This document shows, one piece after another, positions 36,219 to 45,001 of a DNA stretch of 64,000 nucleotides. The DNA is from Magnetococcales bacterium (GTDB lineage Bacteria; Pseudomonadota; Magnetococcia; Magnetococcales; Magnetaquicoccaceae), in assembly GCA_015231375.1 (NCBI GenBank), contig JADGBT010000020.1, positions 1 through 64,000 of the forward strand, read 5' to 3'. The notes under the pieces were generated by a model. That model saw nothing but the letters and a program-made list of their open reading frames with translations, was not told the origin of the DNA and searched no databases. Position 1 is the first letter of the stretch, and every line of letters starts with the position of its first letter. The position numbers were made by a program, and so were the translations under genes.

Positions 36219-36328
36219 ATTGACCTCGTTGACTCTCTTTGCCGTTTCTAAAAAGTGAATGGTATGGGATTCATCCTACAAGATGGGGCCGGACATGTCA
36301 TTCGTCAAGGCCAAGCTTTTTTTAATGA

Positions 36329-36358
36329 TTGGTGCCAGACGCAAGAGAGTGGTAAAAT
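36329..36358 (+). promoter_or_regulatory. Candidate promoter of the gpmI operon
   Basis: TTGGTG (36329-36334), 18-base spacer, TAAAAT (36353-36358, five of six consensus bases), about 60 bases before gpmI. It would serve gpmI, the envC-like gene and perhaps ctpA. Confidence 0.45.
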
Positions 36359-36417
36359 CCCCGCCCGAACGATTCTACCCCATCGAGCACGCCTGACCCA
36401 AGGAGTTCCAACGCACC

Positions 36418-38004
36418 ATGCGACCCAAACCACTGCTCCTCGTTGTGCTGGACGGCTGGGGCATGCGCGGCCAAACCCGCCACAACGCCATCCATCACGC
36501 CCGCACTCCTTGTTTCGACCACTGGTGGCACACCCGTCCCCACGCGCTGCTCCAGACCTCGGGAGAGGAGGTGGGTCTGCCGACAGGCCAAATGGGCAAC
36601 TCCGAGGTGGGACACGCCAATCTGGGCGCGGGCCGGATTCTCTATCAGGATTTCACCCGCGTGGATCTGGCGGTGCGGGCCGGCGCGCTGATCGACAATC
36701 CGGCGCTGGTCGAAACCGTGCAGCGGGCGCTCCAGCACAAAGGCGCGATCCACATTCTGGGACTGCTCTCCCCCGGCGGGGTCCACTCCCACCAAAAACA
36801 CCTGATCGGCGCGGTGCGCGCGGCCCGGGATCTGGGAGCCGAACGGATTTTCGTCCACGCCTTCCTCGACGGACGGGACACCCCACCCCGTTCGGCTCCG
36901 GAGTTTCTGGAGGCGTTCGAAGCGGACCTGACCGCCCTGGGAGCGGGACGGATCGCCTCGGTGTGCGGACGCTACTGGGCCATGGACCGCGACAAACGCT
37001 GGGACCGGGTGGCGCGCGCCTATGACATGCTGGTGCAAGGAGAAGGCCATCGGGCCTCAACCGCTCTGGAAGCGGTCCGACAGGCCCACGCGCGCGGCGA
37101 AGATGACGAATTCGTGCAACCCTGCCTCATCGCGGACGCGCAGGGCCGCACCACCGTACTGGCCGACCACGACGCGGTGCTGATGATGAATTTCCGGGCC
37201 GACCGGGCCAGGGAGCTCGCCCACGCGCTGCTGGATCCGGACCCGGATCCAGCCTCCGGGAGCGCAGGCTTCGATCATTTCTCCCGCCGGTCGCGACCCC
37301 GGCTGGCCGGATACCTGTGTCTGACCGAACACGATCCCACCCTGCCGGGGGTGGCGGTGGCCTTTCCGCCGCAAACCCCCACCCTGACCCTGGGCGAGGT
37401 GTTGTCCCTGCGGGGTCTGCGTCAGCTCCGGGCGGCGGAAACCGAGAAATACGCCCACGTCACCTATTTTTTCAACGGCGGACAGGAGGTATGCTTTCCC
37501 GGCGAGGAGCGTCTGCTGGTCCCCTCCCCCCGTGTGGCCACCTACGATCTGCAACCCGAGATGTCGGCCGTGGAGCTGACCGACCGGATCGTGGAACGGA
37601 TCGAATCCGGAGCGTATGATTTCATGGTGATCAACTACGCCAATCCGGACATGGTGGGTCACACCGGACGGTTCGACGCGGCGGTCGTCGCCATCGAGAC
37701 CGTGGATCGCTGTCTGGGTCGGCTGGCCCAGGCGACGCTGGCGCAAGGAGGCGAACTGCTGATCACCGCCGATCACGGCAACGCGGACTGCATGGAAGAC
37801 GAAGACAACGGCGGTCCCCACACGGCCCACACCCTGAATCCGGCCCCGCTGCTGCATGTGGGCGCCCGCGCCTTGCGTCTGTCCGATGGCCGCCTGTGCG
37901 ACGTGGCCCCGACCATTCTGACGCTGCTGGGTCTGCCCGCGCCGCCGGACATGACGGGACAGACCCTGGTCTCCGAGCTGGCCGCAGGGGATAACTCTCC
38001 TTGA
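36418..38004 (+). CDS. gpmI: 2,3-bisphosphoglycerate-independent phosphoglycerate mutase
   Basis: A 528-residue glycolytic/gluconeogenic enzyme interconverting 3- and 2-phosphoglycerate with two Mn ions. D12 lies in LDGWG and the phosphorylated S62 in MGNSEVGHANLGAGR; other motifs are HAFLDGRDTPP, GRYWAMDRDKRWDR, NFRADRARE, NYANPDMVGHTG and ITADHGNAD. Length is normal. It heads a conserved proteobacterial order with envC, ctpA and a divergent deacetylase; its TGA overlaps the next start codon (TTGA). Confidence 0.97.
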   Translation: MRPKPLLLVVLDGWGMRGQTRHNAIHHARTPCFDHWWHTRPHALLQTSGEEVGLPTGQMGNSEVGHANLGAGRILYQDFTRVDLAVRAGALIDNPALVETVQRALQHKGAIHILGLLSPGGVHSHQKHLIGAVRAARDLGAERIFVHAFLDGRDTPPRSAPEFLEAFEADLTALGAGRIASVCGRYWAMDRDKRWDRVARAYDMLVQGEGHRASTALEAVRQAHARGEDDEFVQPCLIADAQGRTTVLADHDAVLMMNFRADRARELAHALLDPDPDPASGSAGFDHFSRRSRPRLAGYLCLTEHDPTLPGVAVAFPPQTPTLTLGEVLSLRGLRQLRAAETEKYAHVTYFFNGGQEVCFPGEERLLVPSPRVATYDLQPEMSAVELTDRIVERIESGAYDFMVINYANPDMVGHTGRFDAAVVAIETVDRCLGRLAQATLAQGGELLITADHGNADCMEDEDNGGPHTAHTLNPAPLLHVGARALRLSDGRLCDVAPTILTLLGLPAPPDMTGQTLVSELAAGDNSP

Positions 38005-39194
38005 TCATCCGTCATCCCGGACTCATCCTGGCTGTGGCCGGTCTGGCGCTTCTGACCGCCCGTCCCCTGGCGGCGACCAGCGAAATCGACAATCAGGAGC
38101 ATGTCACCCTGGAGCGGGGACGTCTGCAACTGAATCGCACGGTGCGCGAACTGGTGCGCGAGCAGCAGGCCCTGGGGCAGGCCAAAGGAGAAACCCTGTC
38201 GCTTCTGGAGGAGCTGGAACAACTGGACCGTTCCCTGTCCGACGGAGAGCGACGGCAGAGCGAGCTACTGGCCCGTCAGGGAGAGGCGTTGCGGCTGCAA
38301 CCGGAGCTGGAGGCCCGCATCCGCACCAACCGGGAGCAACTGGGCAAACAGCGTCAGCGGCTGTCGCGTCATCTGCGCCTGATGTACGTGCTGGGGGATC
38401 AGGGGCTGGCCCGAACCCTTTTTTCCCAGAAAAGTCTGGCCATGGGGCGTCGGGGGATGCTCTACTACAGCCGTCTGATCAAGGCGCGCAATCAGGAGTT
38501 CACCGATTTCCGCATTGCCACGGCCCGTCTGCGCAACGATATGGAAAAAAGCCGGGAGCTGGCCGCCACCCTGGACGGCCTGACCGCCAACCTGACCGAA
38601 GAACAGAAAATCCGCCAGATCGAACGGGCCAAACGGGCCGATCTGCTGCGTCGCGCCAAAGACGAAGAGCAGCTCCACCAGCGCAAGGTGGAGGAGTTGA
38701 CCCAGGCCAAGACCCATCTGGCCGCCTTTCTGGAAAAGTTGAGCGGCTATTTCGATCCAGACCCCACGGACGACTCCCCACCCGGAGAAGGCGCCACCGC
38801 GTCGGACGACGACACCGGCAGCCGCATCCAGAGCCGCCGGGGACAACTGCCCAATCCGGTGCGGGGCAAGTGGGAAAAACGTCCGCCCGGACTGTTCTAC
38901 CGGGTAGCCGCCAACACCCCGGTGACCGCCATTCACGCCGGAGAGGTGGTTTACGCCGACTGGTTCCGGGGGTATGGTCTGCTGCTGATTCTCAAACACG
39001 GGGATCAGGTCTACTCGCTGTACGGCCACAACCATCGAATTCTGGTGGCGCAGGGGGATCGGGTGAAGGCCGGAGACACCATCGCCGAAAGCGGCGACAC
39101 CGGCGCCCTGGATGGCATTCCGGGGCTGTATTTCGAAATGCGGGTCCAGGGCAAAACCATCAATCCCGCCGGCTGGCTGGCCGGAACCGGATGA
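38001..39194 (+). CDS. EnvC-like murein hydrolase activator with degenerate LytM (M23) domain
   Basis: A 397-residue periplasmic protein: signal peptide (LILAVAGLALLTARPLAA), then a long coiled coil (about 35-240, Gln/Glu/Leu/Arg-rich), then a LytM fold. The LytM catalytic residues are missing. The first His site reads GLFYRVAANTPV and the terminal HxH region reads LYFEMR, so it is an activator of amidases at the division septum, not an enzyme. Start is TTG at 38001, overlapping the gpmI stop; no ATG exists until residue 113 or so. Neighbours gpmI and ctpA are typical. Confidence 0.9.
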   Translation: MIIRHPGLILAVAGLALLTARPLAATSEIDNQEHVTLERGRLQLNRTVRELVREQQALGQAKGETLSLLEELEQLDRSLSDGERRQSELLARQGEALRLQPELEARIRTNREQLGKQRQRLSRHLRLMYVLGDQGLARTLFSQKSLAMGRRGMLYYSRLIKARNQEFTDFRIATARLRNDMEKSRELAATLDGLTANLTEEQKIRQIERAKRADLLRRAKDEEQLHQRKVEELTQAKTHLAAFLEKLSGYFDPDPTDDSPPGEGATASDDDTGSRIQSRRGQLPNPVRGKWEKRPPGLFYRVAANTPVTAIHAGEVVYADWFRGYGLLLILKHGDQVYSLYGHNHRILVAQGDRVKAGDTIAESGDTGALDGIPGLYFEMRVQGKTINPAGWLAGTG

Positions 39195-39198
39195 ATGG

Positions 39199-39270
39199 GC
39201 ATGATGGGGGGAAAACCCCCTCACCCCCGACCGTGGCACTCCAAAAGCATGCGTTCCACGGTAAAAAAAA
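39199..39270. repeat. Intergenic hairpin repeat (CCGTGG family), copy 2
   Basis: Near-identical to the unit at 13674-13740: it begins GCATGATGGGGG, has a C-rich stretch, then a hairpin with outer arms ACCGTGG/CCACGGT (39230-39236 and 39256-39262), and ends GGTAAAA. It lies five bases after the stop of the envC-like gene. Confidence 0.8.
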
Positions 39271-39366
39271 CAGGGGCCGGTTGGGTCTGATTCTTGTATA
39301 CAACCGGTTGGCAACGTGGACGTGTCATGCGTGCCACACAGACTCATCAAAAATTTGGGAGACTCC

Positions 39367-40878
39367 ATGAACAATCCGAAACGGGGCGGACGCCCCTGGC
39401 TGTTTGGCGGCGTGCTGGCCACCATCTTGGTGGGTGCCAACCTGATGGCCGAAAACGTGATGGCGGTCAGCCAGGTCACTTACGAGAAATTGCGAGTCTT
39501 CTCGGAGGTCTTTTCGCTGATCAAACAGAACTACGTCGAGGAGGTGGACGAAAAATCCATTCTTTACGGCGCGATACAAGGCATGCTCAAGACCCTGGAT
39601 CCCCACTCCTCCTTTCTGACCCCGGAACATTTCAAGGAGATGCGCGTGGACACCCGTGGGGAATTCGGGGGTCTGGGCATCGAAATCTCACGCGATGACC
39701 GGGGCATCCGGGTGGTCTCTCCCATCGAGGACACCCCGGCTTTCCGGGTGGGCATGAAAGCTGGTGACATCATCGTCAAGATCGACGATGTCAATACCGT
39801 GGACATGGACCTGCTGGAGGCCGTCAAAAAGATGCGGGGCAAACCCGGTTCCAAGATCACCTTGCAGGTGCTGCGCAAGGGGGAGAACAAACCGTTGAAC
39901 TTCACCCTGGTGCGGGCGATCATCAAGATTCGCAGCGTCAAGTGGCGCGAAGAGTCCAGCGGCATCGGCTATGTGCGCATCATCCAGTTCAACGAGCAGA
40001 CCCAGCCCCTGCTGGAAACCGCCATGGCCGACCTGACCAAAAAAGGCGACGGCGGCAAACTCAAGGGATTGGTGCTGGATCTGCGCAACGATCCCGGCGG
40101 ACTGCTGGATCAGGCGGTGGCGGTCTCCGACGCCTTTCTGGAAGAGGGTCGCATCGTCTACACCAAGGGACGCATCGCCGGCAAGGACATGTCCTTCGAC
40201 GCCCAGGCCGGGGATCTGGCCAGCGGCGCGCCCATCGTGGTGTTGATCAACGGCGGCTCGGCCTCGGCCTCGGAGATCGTCGCCGGCGCGTTGCAGGACC
40301 ACCGGCGCGCGGTGATCCTGGGCACCCAGTCCTTCGGCAAAGGGTCGGTGCAGACCATCATTCCCTTGAACGATGGCTCCGGTCTGCGGCTGACCACCGC
40401 CCAGTATTACACGCCCAATGGACGCTCGATCCAGGCCAAGGGCATCGCCCCGGACATCCTGGTGGAAGACATCGATGTCAAGGACAAGGACAAGAAAGGT
40501 CAGGCCCGGCCCAAAGAGGCGGATCTGAAAGGACACCTGCAAAACGCCGACACCAACGGGGAGAAAGCCGCGCCGACCGAATCCAACGGCGAAGAGGGCC
40601 AACCCGAAGCCGATCCCAAAGCCGAACCGAACCCGGGCAAAACCCCGGACAAGAAACTCGACAAGGCTCCCGCCACCCCGGAAGCCACCCCGGACAAGGA
40701 CTCCAAAAAAGACGAGGGCGATGGAGAAGGATCCCCCCCCACCGAAGAGGAGAACATCGATCGGGTCACTGGTCACGGCAAACAGGACTACCAGTTGCAA
40801 CGCGCCCTGGATCTCCTGAAGGGGTTCCAGGTGTTGGAAAGCCGGATCAAGAGCAAACCGGCGGGTAGCCGACATTGA
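39367..40878 (+). CDS. ctpA: C-terminal processing protease, S41 family
   Basis: A 503-residue periplasmic serine protease with an N-terminal membrane anchor (WLFGGVLATILVGANLMA). It has a PDZ domain at about 95-180 (GEFGGLGIEISRDDRGIRV, VGMKAGDIIVKIDDV) and the S41 core with the catalytic Ser near 300 in GGSASASE and Lys 325 in FGKGSVQ. The last 110 residues are a low-complexity Lys/Pro/Glu/Asp tail ending in a helix (YQLQRALDLLKGFQVLE). The ATG at 39367 follows GGGAG. It trims C-termini of exported proteins and controls murein hydrolases; it sits between envC-like and deacetylase genes. Confidence 0.95.
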   Translation: MNNPKRGGRPWLFGGVLATILVGANLMAENVMAVSQVTYEKLRVFSEVFSLIKQNYVEEVDEKSILYGAIQGMLKTLDPHSSFLTPEHFKEMRVDTRGEFGGLGIEISRDDRGIRVVSPIEDTPAFRVGMKAGDIIVKIDDVNTVDMDLLEAVKKMRGKPGSKITLQVLRKGENKPLNFTLVRAIIKIRSVKWREESSGIGYVRIIQFNEQTQPLLETAMADLTKKGDGGKLKGLVLDLRNDPGGLLDQAVAVSDAFLEEGRIVYTKGRIAGKDMSFDAQAGDLASGAPIVVLINGGSASASEIVAGALQDHRRAVILGTQSFGKGSVQTIIPLNDGSGLRLTTAQYYTPNGRSIQAKGIAPDILVEDIDVKDKDKKGQARPKEADLKGHLQNADTNGEKAAPTESNGEEGQPEADPKAEPNPGKTPDKKLDKAPATPEATPDKDSKKDEGDGEGSPPTEEENIDRVTGHGKQDYQLQRALDLLKGFQVLESRIKSKPAGSRH

Positions 40879-43673
40879 CTGGCACACCCTCCTGGCAGCC
40901 GGAGACCGACGCGACCATGAGTCCATCGTCGGCCACTCCGGAGACGGTAACCGGCGCGTCGGATAGCCCGAAGACGGTAACCGACGCGTCGGACACGTCG
41001 GCGATGGTCAACCACGCGCCAGCGACCGCGCCAACACCGACCGAGGCCGCCTTCGATGTGGCGTTCCTGCCGGAAGAGCTGGCGGATGCGGACTTCGACA
41101 TGGCGTTCCTGCCGGAAGAGCGGGAGAATGAAACCTTCGACGCCGTGAGCCAACCGGAAACGCGGGCAGAGGCCGTCATGCCGCCGACACGCCTCCGAAA
41201 ACCTGAAGCCGATCCGGCAGACGACGCCGGACTGCCGCAGGAGAGTCTGGAGGCGATGTCCCATGCGGCGCGTCTGCTGGAGGCGGGACCGGATCCGCTG
41301 GACGATGCGTTGCGGTCGGAAGAGATTCCGGAAAAGACCGACGCGCTCCCGGATCCGATCACCGACTGGATTCTCACCCCGGAAAGCTCCCCGGAAAGCT
41401 CCCGTCAACCACAGGCGGATGGGACCGGAACGGCTTCAGACCTCGCCCGCGCCGCAGCCACCACCGGGAGCCTGGATCCCCGGATCGACGCGTTCATCCC
41501 GGCCCAACGGGTCCAGTTGGACCCATCCCCACCCCAGCCTCCCCCACCCCACCCCGAACCTCCGCCCCCTCGGGAAGAGGTGATGGAACCGCTGGAAGAC
41601 GAACTGGTGACCGATTCCCCCTCCCGCGAGTGGTGGATCATTCCCCTGGTGGCGGCGCTGCTGCTATTTCTGGCCGGCATCGGCGCGGGTCGGTATCTGA
41701 TTCCGCCCTGGGCCCGCGACACCGCCCCCCAGACCCCCGCCAAACCCACCGTGGTGACCATGGCCGGTCCCATGGCCCCTGCTGCGGAGGCCCAGAAGTC
41801 ACACGCCGACACACCCGCCACCGTGACCGATGCCCAGGCGCCGGTGTCGGTCAACCCGGCCACGACCCAATCGGATCCCTCCCCGGCCAGCAAACCGGAA
41901 GAGACGCCGACACCGGCCACCCAAACCGACACGTCCGCGACTCCGGCCCGGACCGACACGCCCGCCAGCGATCCTCGGAACCCGTCCCCAGACCACCCGT
42001 CCCCAGACCCGTCCAAACCCGCGACCGCTTCCGGGACCGTTCCGCCCCTGACCGACGCCAGCCAGCCCGCGCCGGAGAGCGAATCTCTGATCGATCTGCA
42101 ATACGAAGAGAGCCTGCCCCACGAACCGGTCACCCTTCCGACTCCCCCCCCGGCCCAGCAGCGACGGGAAGGGGCGCGGGTGGCGGTGGTGATCGACGAT
42201 CTGGGCTACAACGTGCCGGTCTCGCTGGCCATAGCCCGTCTGCCCCACGCCATCACCCTGGCGATCCTCCCCGGTGGCGAGGTCTCCCGGCAGGTGGCGA
42301 CCATCGGCAAATCGACCCACAAGGAGATCATCCTCCATCAACCCATGGAGCCCATGGGCTATCCGCGCATCAAACCCGGTCCGGGAGCGCTGCTGATGGG
42401 CATGGGCGCGGACGAAATCCGTCCGGTGCTGAAGCACAATCTGGATAAATTCCCGGAAGCGATCGGCATCAACAACCACATGGGTTCCCGCATCACCCAG
42501 TATCGCCCGGCCATGGACACGGTGATGGAACTCCTGAAAGAACGTGGCCTCTTCTTTCTGGACAGCCGCACCAGTCAGACCAGCGTGGCCTTCGCCCGCG
42601 CCAAAACCAACGGCGTGCCCGCCGCCCGCCGGGATGTCTTTCTGGACAACATCCAGCGGGTGTCGGCCATCGAAGCCCGACTGGCGGAACTCGAACACAT
42701 CGCCCGGGTGACCGGTCACGCCATCGGCATCGGTCATCCCTACCGGGAGACCCTGACCGCTCTGCAACACTGGCTGCCCGCCGCCACGAAACGGGGCATC
42801 CGGATCGAAGGCATCTCCCATTTCCTCACCCCCGGCGAGAACCGTCCCCGGAGCGCTGCGGAGACCCGACGGGAACAGCCCGACAAGACCGCCGAAACCG
42901 ATCAGGCCTTCAAGCTCAAACGCGAAACCTCTCTGGTCAATCCGGCGCCGTCCATCCCGCTGGCCAAGCCGACTCCCCAGGCCGAACCCCCGACCCCGGC
43001 TCCCGTCGAGACCCGCCAGGCGATCCTTCCACCCAACCAGGCCACGACCCCGGCTCTCCCCCAGGCCGAAGACCCGGCTGCGCTGCCCCCGACGCCCACC
43101 GCTCCCGGCCCGGAAACGACACCACCCCCCGCCGGATTGGACGCCACGCACGCTCCGCCAAGCCCGGCTCCGGCGATGGTCCCGACGACACCGCCTCCCG
43201 GATTGGGCGCGACGCACGCTCCGGCAAGCCCGGCTCCGGCGACCCCAGGCCCGGCCCTGATTCCACCGATCGCCGACCCGATTGCGGTCCCGCCGCTCCC
43301 GCATGCCACGGAACGCCCTCAGACCCCAACGGCCCGGACTCCGGCGGTGGTCGCCCCGGTGAAAGCGCCGCCTTCGGTCCCTCAGGCCAAAAGTCCGCTC
43401 CAGACCCCGGCCACCAAAAGCCAGGCCGCCACCCCGACCGCCAAAAAACCGGTCCAGATGCCCCCCGCAGCGGCGAAAAAACCGGCTCCGGCTGCCGCTC
43501 AGACCAAAAAACCAGCCCCGGCTCCCGGACACGCCAACACGCCTGCCCGGACTCCGGCGACCACCGGGCGCAAACCGGCCACACCGCCAGCAGAGACCGA
43601 ACCCTCCTGGACGGCGCCTCCGGTATTCCACGATCCGGCGGAGTATGTGCTGCCGGTAGATCCGAACCCTTAA
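40875..43673 (+). CDS. Membrane-anchored divergent polysaccharide deacetylase with very long disordered flanks
   Basis: A 932-residue protein with the YibQ-type divergent deacetylase domain at about 430-660: RVAVVIDDLGYN, ITLAILPGG, HKEIILHQPMEP, NNHMGSRIT, GLFFLDSRTSQ and GHAIGIGHPY. Before it come 240 acidic/Pro-rich residues and one membrane segment (WIIPLVAALLLFLAGIGAGRYLI, about 255-277); after it, 270 residues rich in Pro, Ala, Thr and Lys. The domain lies in the periplasm. Start is TTG at 40875, overlapping the ctpA stop as TTGA; an ATG at 40917 is the alternative. The N-terminus holds imperfect tandem repeats (VAFLPEELADADF/MAFLPEERENETF). It is last in the gpmI operon. Confidence 0.85.
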   Translation: MTGTPSWQPETDATMSPSSATPETVTGASDSPKTVTDASDTSAMVNHAPATAPTPTEAAFDVAFLPEELADADFDMAFLPEERENETFDAVSQPETRAEAVMPPTRLRKPEADPADDAGLPQESLEAMSHAARLLEAGPDPLDDALRSEEIPEKTDALPDPITDWILTPESSPESSRQPQADGTGTASDLARAAATTGSLDPRIDAFIPAQRVQLDPSPPQPPPPHPEPPPPREEVMEPLEDELVTDSPSREWWIIPLVAALLLFLAGIGAGRYLIPPWARDTAPQTPAKPTVVTMAGPMAPAAEAQKSHADTPATVTDAQAPVSVNPATTQSDPSPASKPEETPTPATQTDTSATPARTDTPASDPRNPSPDHPSPDPSKPATASGTVPPLTDASQPAPESESLIDLQYEESLPHEPVTLPTPPPAQQRREGARVAVVIDDLGYNVPVSLAIARLPHAITLAILPGGEVSRQVATIGKSTHKEIILHQPMEPMGYPRIKPGPGALLMGMGADEIRPVLKHNLDKFPEAIGINNHMGSRITQYRPAMDTVMELLKERGLFFLDSRTSQTSVAFARAKTNGVPAARRDVFLDNIQRVSAIEARLAELEHIARVTGHAIGIGHPYRETLTALQHWLPAATKRGIRIEGISHFLTPGENRPRSAAETRREQPDKTAETDQAFKLKRETSLVNPAPSIPLAKPTPQAEPPTPAPVETRQAILPPNQATTPALPQAEDPAALPPTPTAPGPETTPPPAGLDATHAPPSPAPAMVPTTPPPGLGATHAPASPAPATPGPALIPPIADPIAVPPLPHATERPQTPTARTPAVVAPVKAPPSVPQAKSPLQTPATKSQAATPTAKKPVQMPPAAAKKPAPAAAQTKKPAPAPGHANTPARTPATTGRKPATPPAETEPSWTAPPVFHDPAEYVLPVDPNP

Positions 43674-43698
43674 AGAATCGAAACAGGAGACCTCACGC

Positions 43699-44988
43699 AT
43701 GAGCGCCACCACCGAACGGGTTCTGGAACGGGTTTTGGTCCTGCTGGGGGCCCATCCTCCCCATCTGGCCACAGCCCGCACACAGCTCGACGCGCTGATC
43801 GCCAAGCCGGCCTGCGGCGACGAAACCGCAGCGGCGCGCAAGGCCGTGGTACGTCTGCTGGATCGTCTGGCCATGCCGGTGCTGGAAGGTCATCCAGAGA
43901 CGCGCGTGGTGGCCGAAGGGTTGCGGGAGCGGTTGCAGCAGACCGGCTCATTGAGCGGCGCGCGCGCCCAACTGGACAAAGCCTCCGCCTGGATCCTGCG
44001 CCCTCCGGCCACGGATGCGGGGCGTGATCCGCTGCCTTCGACCCTCTCCGGACGCGTGCTGACCGCCATCCGTCTGCACGGAGAGGCGATGCACGAAGTG
44101 GCTGGCGAGGCCAACCGGTTGCTGGAAAGCAGCGTCGGCGAACCTTCCTGGCAAGCAATCGAAACCCTGTTGCGCCGGGTGGCGGCCAACCCGGAAGCCC
44201 GTCCCCCGTCCCGTCTGGAGCAGGAACGCCAACTGTTGCGCCAAACCCTGACCGAGGGTCTGGACGCCTCGCGCGCGATCCATCCCTTTTCCAGCGAGGA
44301 GCCGGAGTCCAACCGGGGCGAGTCGGAAATCGCCGCGTTGTTGCGTCAACGGGGCAAGGAGGTCCGTCAGCGCGCCCGCTCCCTGGCGGCGCGCATGGAA
44401 GACAGCCGGGCCATGGCCGAACGCCTGAAGAGCCGTCTGCGCCAACTCGAAGAGGCGGTGGGTCAGGCCCGGATCGAAGGGTTCATGGATCCGCTCACCG
44501 GACTTCCGGACCGTTTCGCCTTCACGGCCCAGCTCAAGCGACATCTGGAACGGGCCTCCCATCTGCACGAGCCGTTTTCGTTGGCCTTGATCCATCTGCA
44601 CGATTTCGTGCCCCTGGTCACACGTCTGGGTCACGAGGGGGAGACCCGGCTGCTGGATGGACTGGTGCGAGAGATCCGGCATCATCTGCGCGACGAGGAG
44701 TATCTGGCCCGTTTGAGCGTGGAACGGCTGGTGATTCTGTTTCCCCGTTCCGATCAGAGCCGGGCCGACGTGGCGGTGCGCGAGATCGAACGCATGCTGG
44801 GTCAGACCCGTTTTCTGCTGGACGAACTGGGAATCGATCTGGAGGCCCATTGCGGCACCGTGGCCCTGGGACCGGGCATGAGCGGCCAGGAGATGCTGGA
44901 GTTGACCGATCGGGTGGCGGCGGTATCGCGCCGCGAAACCGGACCCCGCGAACCCCGGTTGAATCCGGCGCGGATCTGTCCATGTTGA
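43699..44988 (+). CDS. Protein with degenerate GGDEF domain, paralogue 1
   Basis: A 429-residue cytoplasmic protein. The N-terminal 200 residues are helical and unrecognised, followed by a coiled coil (EVRQRARSLAARMEDSRAMAERLKSRLRQLE) and a C-terminal GGDEF-fold domain starting at MDPLTGLPDRFAF. The active-site loop reads SVERL at 340-344 in place of GGDEF, and the inhibition site reads RDEE, so no cyclase activity is expected. The domain may bind c-di-GMP or GTP, or only dimerise. The ATG has a good ribosome site (ACAGGAGA). The next gene is a paralogue with the same design. Confidence 0.8.
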   Translation: MSATTERVLERVLVLLGAHPPHLATARTQLDALIAKPACGDETAAARKAVVRLLDRLAMPVLEGHPETRVVAEGLRERLQQTGSLSGARAQLDKASAWILRPPATDAGRDPLPSTLSGRVLTAIRLHGEAMHEVAGEANRLLESSVGEPSWQAIETLLRRVAANPEARPPSRLEQERQLLRQTLTEGLDASRAIHPFSSEEPESNRGESEIAALLRQRGKEVRQRARSLAARMEDSRAMAERLKSRLRQLEEAVGQARIEGFMDPLTGLPDRFAFTAQLKRHLERASHLHEPFSLALIHLHDFVPLVTRLGHEGETRLLDGLVREIRHHLRDEEYLARLSVERLVILFPRSDQSRADVAVREIERMLGQTRFLLDELGIDLEAHCGTVALGPGMSGQEMLELTDRVAAVSRRETGPREPRLNPARICPC

Positions 44989-45001
44989 GGGGAGACAGGA
45001 C

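Noticed and set aside
38001-39194. Active M23 endopeptidase
   Set aside because: Zinc-ligand His positions are replaced (LYFEMR instead of LHFE-type), so only the activator role is supported.
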